Source: Pollenia angustigena
Taxonomy: Eukaryota > Arthropoda > Insecta > Diptera > Polleniidae
Reading direction: 5' to 3'
Length of the DNA: 64,000 bases
Assembly: GCA_930367215.1 (NCBI GenBank)
Contig: OV884059.1
Span: 234,855,803-234,919,802, forward strand
The notes below the pieces were generated by a model, which saw only the letters and a program-made list of their open reading frames with translations, was not told the origin of the DNA and did not search any database. Shown piece by piece: positions 1 to 9,325 of the stretch. The position numbers and the translations under genes were made by a program. Within the stretch, counting starts at the first letter, position 1, and each line of letters opens with the position of its first letter.

Positions 1-328
1 ATACAAAATTTTTAATTTCAAAAGATTTTGTTATTCGTGCTTAATTCCCAGTTTTTATTATTGATAAAAACACTTGAAATTTATTGTTGATGGGATAAGC
101 TATTCCCAGCATTTCACTGGTTGCTTAGGCCAGATCATCAGGAAACTTCATCCATAAAAGTTTTAGACAAACTAAAGATATTAAACCAAATAAAACTGTT
201 AAACGTATAAGAATTATAGCAACAGTTCTACTTGTAACAATATCAAAGTTTAAACAAAACACATCAACAATAAACAACAGTGGGTTCATCTCATCTTACA
301 TTTCCCCACTACAATTAGTTGAAATTCT
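1..328 (-). repeat. Penelope-type terminal repeat (PLTR-like), copy 1
   Basis: This block is repeated almost exactly at 470-798 and, on the opposite strand and more diverged, at about 12430-12740. Read on the minus strand it ends in a hammerhead-like core. It lies in inverse orientation to the Penelope coding fragment downstream, as seen in rearranged Penelope insertions. The 329-469 spacer between the two copies is AT-rich and shows no gene. Confidence 0.7.
93..153 (-). ncRNA. Degenerate hammerhead ribozyme in Penelope repeat copy 1
   Basis: On the minus strand CTGATGA (141-135) and GAAA (115-112) flank a 4-bp helix II. The stem III and cleavage-site region differs from copy 2 (cccagc against cctatgc on the + strand), so the UH cleavage dinucleotide is lost. 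Probably inactive. Confidence 0.55.
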
Positions 329-469
329 CTCAACATTAATTGTAGTTGTAAGTAGGTTAAGAAAAACAAAATGAAAAAAACAACAACTTACAAAAGATGT
401 TGTCAATTAAGTGTTTTTTAGGCCGTGCACCGCCTGTTTATTATCAAAAAGTAATTTCAATTTTTGGGA

Positions 470-798
470 ATACAAAATTTTTAATTTCAAAAGGTTTTGT
501 TATTCGTGCTTAATTCCCAGTTTTTATTATTGATAAAAACACTTGAAATTTATTGTTGATGGGATAAGCTATTCCTATGCATTTCACTGGTTGCTTAGGC
601 CAGATCATCAGGAAACTTCATCCATAAAAGTTTTAGACAAACTAAAGATATTAAACCAAATAAAACTGTTAAACGTATAAGAATTATAGCAACAGTTCTA
701 CTTGTAACAATATCAAAGTTTAAACAAAACACATCAACAATAAACAACAGTGGGTTCATCTCATCTTACATTTCCCCACTACAATTAGTTGAAATTCT
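470..798 (-). repeat. Penelope-type terminal repeat (PLTR-like), copy 2
   Basis: Near-identical direct copy of 1-328 with a one-base indel at the ribozyme stem III and a few substitutions. It runs straight into an antisense piece of the Penelope reverse transcriptase at 797. Confidence 0.7.
562..623 (-). ncRNA. Hammerhead ribozyme (type I layout) in Penelope repeat copy 2
   Basis: Minus-strand core CTGATGA (611-605), helix II CTGG/CCAG, GAAA (585-582), a tiny stem III with UA cleavage site (577-576), and a stem I of GTTTC/GGAAT followed after an internal loop by GGAT/ATCC. Hammerheads are known in Penelope-like elements. One flaw is a U-U mismatch at the base of helix II, where G-C is usual, so activity is uncertain. 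Confidence 0.65.
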
Positions 799-1700
799 AA
801 ATATGGAAGTTTTAAGTTACACTCTTTCTCAATAGTAAATCTTATATCCGGATGAAATGAGTTAAAAGTTTCCAAAACATTTTCCATTTCCGATTCTTCA
901 ATAATGCAAAATAAATCATCTACATATTATTGCAAAATTGACTACTAAACCGAAAATTATGACAAAATATGTGGATGATTTATTTTGCATTATTGAAGAA
1001 TCGGAAATGGAAAATGTTTTGGAAACTTTTAACTCATTTCATCCGGACATAAGATTTACTATTGAGAAAGAGTGTAACTTAAAACTTCCATATTTAAATA
1101 CTTTGTTAATAAGAAAAAGGGATAAATTAATAATGGATTGGTACCAAAAACCAACTTCTTCTGGTAGAATTATTAATTATTTCTCCAAACATCCAAAGAG
1201 GGTTATTATTAATACTGCAAAAAATCTTATAGAAAGAATACTGAGAATCTAAATATGGAAGTTTTAAGTTACACTCTTTCTCAATAGTAAATCTTATGTC
1301 CGGATGAAATGAGTTAAAAGTTTCCAAAACATTTTCCATTTCCGATTCTTCAATAATGCAAAATAAATCATCTTCATATTATTGCAAAATTGACTACTAA
1401 ACCGAAAATTATGACAAAATATGTGGATGATTTATTTTGCATTATTGAAGAATCGGAAATGGAAAATGTTTTGGAAACTTTTAACTCATTTCATCCGGAC
1501 ATAAGATTTACTATTGAGAAAGAGTGTAACTTAAAACTTCCATATTTAAATACTTTGTTAATAAGAAAAAGGGATAAATTAATAATGGATTGGTACCAAA
1601 AACCAACTTCTTCTGGTAGAATTATTAATTATTTCTCCAAACATCCAAAGAGGGTTATTATTAATACTGCAAAAAATCTTATAGAAAGAATACTGAGAAT
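797..1700. repeat. Two tandem 452-bp units, each antisense plus sense RT
   Basis: 797-1248 and 1249-1700 are near-identical tandem copies. Each begins with about 130 bp of the reverse transcriptase in antisense and continues into the same RT segment in sense orientation, so each can fold into a hairpin with a loop of roughly 35 nt. The inversion repeats the codons around the YVDD catalytic box. This looks like template switching during Penelope insertion followed by tandem duplication. Confidence 0.8.
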
Positions 1701-2363
1701 AAGTGATTTAGAATTTCATAACAAGAATTTAAAAAGAATTAGGGATATTTTGAAAGATAATTGTTTTCCAATTGAACTGATATCAAATTTAATAAGACAA
1801 TGCAATAACCATAGAGTAAACAACTTGAATAGAATTGTAGAGCCAAAAATTTACAAATCACTTACATATATTCCTAAAATATCGGAACGTTTAGAAAAGT
1901 CGAAAATATTCGACACTGTAAAATAGCACATAAATCATATAATACAGTTAGTAAATTATTTACTAGAACTAAAGATAAAGTACATAAGTTAGAAATGTCG
2001 AATGTAGTTTATAAAATACCTTGTAAGGGAAATGATAATGGACAATGCAACAAAGTGTATGTAGGTACGACAAAGAATAAACTGAAAACTAGAATATCGG
2101 GTCACAAATCAAATCAAAAGTTTAGGGATATTTCATCACAAAAAACAGCATTAACAGCCCACTGTGCCAGCTTAAATCACTCTCCGGACTTTGAGAATGT
2201 ATCAGTTTTAAACACAGAAAAAAATTATAAGCGACGTTTAATGCTAGAAATGTTACAAATCATTAAAGTACCAGAATTGTTAAGAATTAATTTTAAATCG
2301 GACACGGAAAATGTAGCACAAAATTATAGACATTTAGTTTTTAAAAACAAAACAGGAAATTAA
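1390..2363 (+). pseudogene. Penelope-like element RT C-terminus and GIY-YIG endonuclease, broken
   Basis: The first segment (1390-1926) starts just before the KYVDDLF catalytic box of a Penelope-type reverse transcriptase and continues through the thumb region. The upstream RT fingers and palm are missing. After a frameshift at about 1914-1930 the frame continues into a GIY-YIG type endonuclease: VYKIPC, then VYVGTTKNKL, an R, a GH and a C/H-rich tail ending at TAA 2363. RT plus C-terminal GIY-YIG is diagnostic of Penelope-like elements. The upstream tandem inversion and the frameshift mean no intact protein is made from this copy. Confidence 0.85.
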
Positions 2364-2490
2364 AAAAAAAATTTTTAGAATGTAATAGATTATTTGTATT
2401 AAAAATTTTTTTAATTGTAAATAATTTTTTCTATTTGACAATTGTTATTATTTTTTCATTATTTTATAAAAGTTATTTTAATTGTTTAAT

Positions 2491-2545
2491 TATTTCCCTG
2501 ACGATGATACACATTGCTGTATCGAAATATTGGAGTTATAAAATA
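2491..2545 (+). ncRNA. Hammerhead-like motif at Penelope 3' end
   Basis: CTGACGA (2498-2504), a perfect 6-bp helix GATACA/TGTATC (2506-2523), GAAA (2524-2527), then a minimal stem III and a weak stem I TTCC/GGAG. One extra U (2505) sits between the core and helix II. It lies 3' of the GIY-YIG frame, where Penelope ribozymes are found, but differs in sequence from the repeats at 1-798. Degenerate or atypical. Confidence 0.4.
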
Positions 2546-2563
2546 AATGTTATAAAATTTTTT

Positions 2564-2689
2564 ATATAAAAAAAGAAAAACCTCAAGCTTAATAAATTAT
2601 ATTAAAATTGAAAGAATTTTGGTTCAAAATTGTCAAAAAACATTTTTTTGATATTTAATAACTAGAGATTTTTTTTTAATATAATAACA
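2564..2689. other. AT-rich sequence resembling gene intron
   Basis: Around 2625-2645 the sequence resembles the intron stretch before the exon at 3891 and the one at 53040 (caaaattgtcaa followed by aacat). No coding signal was seen. Confidence 0.35.
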
Positions 2690-3755
2690 CTATGCTAGTT
2701 TAACATAATTCGGGTACGCTGAATCCAGTGGTGTTCGCAGTTTTTTTAGATTTACTCTTTTTTTCGAGATATACCCTTATTTCAAAAATGGAAGAGGTGG
2801 CACAACATATGTATGTTCGCGTAGCTAAAAAACGCTTTAGCTTATTGAAAAAACTAAAAAAAAACGAAATTCCACAATAAAATTAAGAAAAGTAAAACTT
2901 CTTTTTAATATGCGGAGTCGTTTTAGAAACGCTTTTTTTTATCAAAATTTCGAAATGTTTGTTTTTTTCTAAATTCATACAAATTGATTAAGATGAAAAA
3001 TAAATAGGAGCATCCTAGGCACTGCAGGGGCCAAATTTAAGAATTTTATTAAACCGCCATATATGTATGGTTGAAATTCTTTAATTAGGCTGCTGCAGTG
3101 CCAATGATGCTCCTTTCCCCTTTATTTTTCATCTAAATCATTCATTTTTAACATACCTACCCGCTATCTCCATTCCTTAAGGGGGCTCGCATACAAAAAA
3201 GTCAATACAGATTAGATATACATACATATATTGAAGAAAAAGCCCCATAAATGCCAAGGAATCGCCTCTAGGGGGATAAAATGTATGACCGACCTCCATT
3301 AGTTTTTTGTTCTTAACATTTTCTTAAAGCATTCTTGCTATATATGGATCTCCCCCCATACTTAGGGGGCTCCCATAAAAATATGGCCCTTTAATGAAAT
3401 TCTTTCGACTTTTGTAAATAAAATCAAAAGTTGGTAACAGATTTTAATTATTTTTGGCTTGTTTTGTTTGCATCTTCGTTTTTTATATGTTTGCAAAAAA
3501 TCAGAGGCCTAGCTGTATTTAATTTTTTATGAATTTTTAAAAAACAAAAGTTTCGAAATTTTGATAAAAAAATTAGTTTTTTTTTTCAATTATGTAATGT
3601 TTTATTATTTCGGTATTTTTAGTAATTTTAATAAACTAAACCGTTTTTCAGCTACGCAAATATATGTTGTGCAACCTCCTCCATTTTCGAAATAACGGTA
3701 TATCTCGAAAGCCAGAGCCAATCTAAAAAAAAAGGCGAGCACCACTTTTTTTTAT
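2690..3755. mobile_element. Foldback/MITE-like element, family F, copy 1
   Basis: The left arm (about 2695-2850: cgggtacgctgaatccagtg, later cgagatata) is the reverse complement of the right arm at about 3640-3755. The right arm lacks the outermost part. An internal inverted pair around 2998-3115 (ggagcatcctaggcactgcag against ctgcagtgccaatgatgctcc) adds more dyad symmetry. A second, shorter copy lies at 40620-41105. No transposase was seen; it is a non-autonomous DNA element. Confidence 0.65.
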
Positions 3756-3890
3756 AAAACGATTTTTGTTTAAAATTGTCAAATAACATTTTCTGTTAGT
3801 AACAGCAACAATCTATAGTAATTTTCATAATAGACTTTTAAAAACAAGAGCTTTTAAAACTAGTTTTGAAATTCTTTATTTATATTGCAG

Positions 3891-3962
3891 CCCATCGGAT
3901 GAAACTGATTATGGCTTACAAAAAATAACAGAAAATGATAAAGTAAATAGCAGCGGCGTCAA
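3891..3962 (+). CDS. Zinc-finger gene exon (acidic serine-rich linker)
   Basis: Acceptor tatattgcag and donor AA|GTAAGT bound 72 bases, a phase-symmetric exon with one base of the preceding codon and two bases left over. The frame reads PSDETDYGLQK and onward, an acidic linker with no zinc finger. A clear relic of the same exon lies at about 53097-53160, and the flanking intron is also similar there, so the exon belongs to the duplicated zinc-finger locus. In the proposed model it splices to 33699 (AA+T = Asn). Upstream exons and the start codon were not found in this window. Its use in mRNA is an inference. Confidence 0.6.
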
Positions 3963-4289
3963 GTAAGTTTAAATATATAAGTTTATCATAGTCATATACG
4001 GCCATGTTCTAGAAAACAGTTTTAAATTAAATTGAAATTGAAAAATTTTGAAAACGATCCTGTTTCGGAAGTTCATTAAAATATTCCTTTATTATTATAC
4101 TTTGCCTCATACTAGCAATTATATTCGCCTTTTACTTCACTTGATTTTGATTTCCAACACATGGCCGTTCGAGTAAATACAAGCGTGGAAAGCCTGTGTG
4201 ACACATCCTGCATCGTCCTTTTGATCCCTATCCAACCCAGAGGATAGTTTTGTCATATATTTAATTTTGTACGGGTTCTGCTATCTTTT

Positions 4290-5085
4290 TCGAGAGCTTA
4301 CGCTGTCGGGTGGTGATGAAGGAGAATCTAGTGAGCTGGTGAATATGGGTCACTGCAAAATCTCTGGCAACGAGATAGCTGATGAGTTGGCGAAACTAGG
4401 CTCGGAAATGGAGGATCCTGACAGTTTGCAGGCGGTCAGGCCTCCAATGTGGTTATGCTTTGGAAGAATAAGCGAATGGGCTGTGAGCGGGACTAATCGG
4501 GCGTGGCGGAGCCGAACAGACTCGGGTATCGCGCACGCTGTGGCCGGTGTTTAGTAGGTCAAATTCAGATGCGCTGCTGGGCAAGAGTAGGGCCTGCGTC
4601 AGGACCATGATAGCTATTATCACAAGCCACTGTATTATAGGCAGGATGGCGGTGGGAATAGGATCTGACTTGTCGGATACATGTGGGTTGTGTGAGGACC
4701 CAGCGGAGTTAGAGGCAGTTAAGCACTTTCTTTGCCACTGTCCCAGGCTAGGGGTCAGCAGGCTGAGGTGGCTGGGAAACAGATTTCTGCGCGAATTGGG
4801 AGATGTCTCGAAGTGCGGGCTCGAGAATCTGATTTGTAATTGGAATGACCTGGCTGCGCGGCTGAAGTCTGGGGACTGGGCCCATGTAAGGCAGTTTTCA
4901 GTTTAGTAGGGTTGTTCTTGGATTGTGCAGTCCAATTTTTTATCTTCCACTACTTTCTCGTTTCCTGTGCTTCCACTCTTTACTTCTCCTATTTTTTGAT
5001 ACTAGAATTCTTTCACTAACTAAGGCGTCACAATAGACCATATTGGTCTCTGGGTAAGGGTGTGATGTTTACTTTCTAACCTTAC
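4290..5085 (+). pseudogene. LOA-like LINE 3' fragment A: end of RNase H, C2HC tail, 3' UTR
   Basis: The frame from about 4290 reads the last RNase H motif region (GNEIADELAKLGSEMED). After a frame change near 4547 it reads the conserved C-terminal block with CGLCEDPAELEAVKHFLCHC (about 4689-4743) and ends at TAG 4904-4906. The 3' UTR carries the family signature cacaatagaccatattggtc (about 5029-5048), which recurs at about 13882 and, inverted, near 52090. The copy is 5'-truncated and frameshifted. LOA clade assignment rests on the RT-RNase H layout of the fuller copy at 9422 and is moderately sure. Confidence 0.75.
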
Positions 5086-5439
5086 TTACCTTAACCTAAA
5101 TTGCCAAAAATTCATAATTTTCGATGTCTTCATCTTCAAATTCTTCAGCAGAATCATCCCAATCAAAATTAATATTTTTTTTTTTTCTATTTTTCACTTT
5201 GTCAAACCCTTTGAACTCATTTAGTGAACAAAATATTCTTATGTAAATTATGAACATAATGGACCGACCAATGTTGCCTATAGGCAACATGGTTTTAAAA
5301 AAAATACTGAGGACAAATTTACAACTTTTTTTTGTGTTTGTTGTTTAATATCATTAACTAACCTGTTTTAAATAGCAAATTGCATTTTTTACACAAATAT
5401 TTTTTTTTTTTAATATCAAATATTTTTTTATTATGTGAT
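5086..5439. other. AT-rich gap with a palindrome
   Basis: Holds a short acidic minus-strand frame (5096-5290) that I do not recognise, and a perfect palindrome atgttgcctataggcaacat (5271-5290). Long T runs follow. No convincing gene. Confidence 0.35.
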
Positions 5440-5639
5440 GGGAATGGCGGCCAGGGGCATTCTTAGACTGAGGGAGTTAGGATTGACGAGGAATGACACG
5501 CAGGGTCCTCACGGATCCTGAGTGAGATTGAGGCTGGTGGCTATTACCTGGGACTTCCGGGCTCCACTGATTATGTGAGCACCAGGGTGGATTTTGGGCG
5601 GTTGCCGCAGGTAATAGTGCACTCTAGGGTAGGCCTGCC
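5440..5639 (+). pseudogene. LOA-like LINE fragment B, 5' part (continues at 12849)
   Basis: Reads through the sequence preceding RNase H (GYYLGLPGSTDYVSTRVDF, then PQVIVHSR). The frame is cut at 5639 by hAT-1. Removing 5640-12848 joins it in frame to RNase H at 12849, giving VIVHSRESWSGRSRLFGG. The 5' part of the LINE is missing. Confidence 0.75.
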
Positions 5640-5803
5640 ATACTTCCTGGTTTTCCAGGATTGTCCTGGTTTTTGACTACTTGTCCTGGTCCACTATGAA
5701 ATTGTCCTGGTTTTTTACAGGTCAAGATAAAAAATTTGCTTTTTGCTGGTTTTAGTTGTTAACAAAGGTTAAGATTTCTGTTATAACAATGCTAACATAA
5801 GGC

Positions 5804-8341
5804 AATTGTATAAACAACTTTAATTTAATTCAACTGTTTTCTGGTGTTAACGTCGTTTAACTAAAAGCTTTCAATAAAATTAGATGAGAGTCAATCCTGT
5901 TCCAAATTTTGTTTCAACTAGTTGCTTTAAAAAGTTATACCGTGTTAACAACTTTTATAAGTAATCGAAAACCGATAACAAATTACTTTCTTTAAAATAG
6001 CCTTACACGTTTCAATTCAATTGTCAACTGAGTCGGTTATTGTCCAAATCAAAGCGTGTATGGCTTTGTCAATTGATTAGTTTAACAGTTGTCAAGTTGG
6101 TTGAAGAAAAATCAAAAGATTATGATTTTTTCAAGTCTGCTCAATGAACTAAAGAAACTCGTTAAAGACTGAAACACTGCACACTGGGAAATTCCGGCCA
6201 AAAATCCATAACTTCTTTATTTCTTTCCGTAAATGGCTGAAATTTGGTATCCAACTTAAGAATAGCATGTTTGATCGGTAGGTACAATTTTAGACACGTA
6301 CATACAGGGGTCGGCCAGATCATTGACGACCCAAAAGTATCGAACAAAATTAAAAAAGGCTTTGGAGGTGTAATAAAATATGATCATTTGTAGCGATTAT
6401 ATTAGTAGTTTGTGGAATATCTATATATGCTTATCTCCTGTCCCCATCTTTTTGCCTACCTGAGCAAATAAAAGTAGATATGATCATATATGGTTATAAT
6501 ATAATATGTGAACTTATGTGATTTAATTAAATACATAAACATATGTATATATATATATATCTTAACATAACTCAGACGTGGATCCGACTTGAGCTCCTGT
6601 GGGATGGGTGACGGGGGGATTGGTTAGGAACCTTCAACTGAAACATACCATTTTGCAAAAGTTCATTTGGAAAGATCATAGAAGTGGTACATATTTTTCC
6701 GTTTAAGGTGGGTGGGGGTTGAGATGGGTAAGGATGTTTACCAATTCTTTTTTCTTCCCCTGTACTCGCAACTGCATAGCTACATATAAATCACAAATAT
6801 CTTTTCTTTCTGTAAATAGCTGAAATTTGGCATTCAAATATTGGGCAAATATTCAGTATAAAAATTAAAATAGCTTAACAGAAAAAAGTACCAACGGTAT
6901 TTATATATTCGAATTTCCAAAAGGTACCAAAATTTGTATAAGAGCTTTTTAAGAGAAGAGAACACAATTTAACTTTATTTTTATCTTTATTAATTTAAGA
7001 AGATAAATTGTTTTCCAAAAAAGTACCAACATTTTATTGTTGCCCTTTTTTATACCCAAAATGTGGAAATTGTATAAACAACTTTAATTTAATTCAACTG
7101 TTTTCTGGTGTTAACGTCGTTTAACTAAAAGCTTTCAATAAAATTAGATGAGAGTCAATCCTGTTCCAAATTTTGTTTCAACTAGTTGCTTTAAAAAGTT
7201 ATACCGTGTTAACAACTTTTATAAGTAATCGAAAACCGATAACAAATTACTTTCTTTAAAATAGCCTTACACGTTTCAATTCAATTGTCAACTGAGTCGG
7301 TTATTGTCCAAATCAAAGCGTGTATGGCTTTGTCAATTGATTAGTTTAACAGTTGTCAAGTTGGTTGAAGAAAAATCAAAAGATTATGATTTTTTCAAGT
7401 CTGCTCAATGAACTAAAGAAACTCGTTAAAGACTGAAACACTGCACACTGGGAAATTCCGGCCAAAAATCCATAACTTCTTTATTTCTTTCCGTAAATGG
7501 CTGAAATTTGGTATCCAACTTAAGAATAGCATGTTTGATCGGTAGGTACAATTTTAGACACGTACATACAGGGGTCGGCCAGATCATTGACGACCCAAAA
7601 GTATCGAACAAAATTAAAAAAGGCTTTGGAGGTGTAATAAAATATGATCATTTGTAGCGATTATATTAGTAGTTTGTGGAATATCTATATATGCTTATCT
7701 CCTGTCCCCATCTTTTTGCCTACCTGAGCAAATAAAAGTAGATATGATCATATATGGTTATAATATAATATGTGAACTTATGTGATTTAATTAAATACAT
7801 AAACATATGTATATATATATATATATATATATCTTAACATAACTCAGACGTGGATCCGACTTGAGCTCCTGTGGGATGGGTGACGGGGGGATTGGTTAGG
7901 AACCTTCAACTGAAACATACCATTTTGCAAAAGTTCATTTGGAAAGATCATAGAAGTGGTACATATTTTTCCGTTTAAGGTGGGTGGGGGTTGAGATGGG
8001 TAAGGATGTTTACCAATTCTTTTTTCTTCCCCTGTACTCGCAACTGCATAGCTACATATAAATCACAAATATCTTTTCTTTCTGTAAATAGCTGAAATTT
8101 GGCATTCAAATATTGGGCAAATATTCAGTATAAAAATTAAAATAGCTTAACAGAAAAAAGTACCAACGGTATTTATATATTCGAATTTCCAAAAGGTACC
8201 AAAATTTGTATAAGAGCTTTTTAAGAGAAGAGAACACAATTTAACTTTATTTTTATCTTTATTAATTTAAGAAGATAAATTGTTTTCCAAAAAAGTACCA
8301 ACATTTTATTGTTGCCCTTTTTTATACCCAAAATGTGGAAA
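5804..8341. repeat. Tandem duplication of a 1.27-kb unit
   Basis: 5804-7067 and 7068-8341 look the same by eye except that the (AT)n run is longer in the second copy (about 7808-7831 against 6545-6560). The junction has an aaatt microhomology. Each unit contains the left inverted end CACTGGGAAATTCC (6182 and 7446). No coding potential was recognised; small minus-strand frames at 6162 and 7426 are identical shadows. Either a very recent duplication or an assembly artefact. Confidence 0.85.
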
Positions 8342-9325
8342 TTTCAAAAAGTACCCAACACATGATAATTAAATTTTCGATTCAATAATGGTATTTTTTG
8401 AATTTTACGTCTACCTCTCTTAGATCACCAGATATAATGTTGCTGATTTTACCCGTTTTTACCCATTTCTAACCCCTTATGAATTTAATTTCCAAAAGTC
8501 TCTACTTTTTTTATTGACACATTGAGATTGGAGTCTACATACAAAATTTCAAGTGTCTGGCTTAAGTTGTTTGGGCTGGGCAATGATCACCCAGTCAGTC
8601 ACGCTAATCTTATACAAATATGAGCCGTTTATTTTGAAAGTGGCATAAGTCATTTCGGTTTTTAAGTCGAGATATTTAAGGGTTTGCATTTTAACACGTT
8701 TAAAAATATGGATGCTAACTTTCGAGAAGATTCACTTGTATTTGATACATCATGATAATGATATTTTTCTCAGTTTTATTATTATTATTATTTATTATTA
8801 TTATTTATTATTAACTCGATTTTTTTTTTAAAAAGTGACTAATGCCACTTTCAAAATAAACGGCTCATATAGGAAATTACTAAAAATGATCTGGCTACTA
8901 GTGTGGCAGGTGGTGGCAGCTGATATGTATAGTACTTACTTTTGATACTTAACAGTACTAGATCTAATTATCACTTAACCTCCCCTAGCCCCACCTTTTT
9001 GTTATGGTCTCTATAAATTTGGCTTACTTTAGGTATTATTTATTATTAAAGTAACTCACAATCACTTCACTTATCCAAAAAAATAACGCGTACAAAATCA
9101 CAATTATCACATGGAATGATTAATTACTAATACTGTTTAAACTTAACGTGCTTATTTTCAAAGAATACTTAAAAGAAAAAATCATAGCTTACTTTTATTC
9201 CAAAGCACAAAAATAAACTTTAAAAACCTTAAATTTATAAGAAAAAATTATCTACTTTGCTCCACTATAAACAGTAAAATAGTTATCTAAGAGCCAAAAT
9301 AAGAAATGAGTTGTATGTTTTGAAG
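8342..9325. other. Noncoding interior of the nested element
   Basis: AT-rich, with a MITE at 8621-8867 described separately. Otherwise no gene, RNA or strong repeat was recognised. Confidence 0.4.
8621..8867. mobile_element. 247-bp MITE with TA target duplication
   Basis: 26-bp perfect inverted ends beginning TGAGCCGTTTATTTTGAAAG, each flanked by TA. The interior has a (TTATTA)n run. Size and TA duplication fit a Tc1/mariner-type MITE. Confidence 0.8.

Noticed and set aside
5096..5290. Small acidic minus-strand frame
   Set aside because: The C-terminal acidic stretch drew attention, but there is no recognisable domain, no partner exon and the context is LINE 3' flank.
6162..7611. Two identical 61-codon minus-strand frames
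   Set aside because: They exist twice only because of the tandem duplication and read through an inverted terminal repeat; no protein features.
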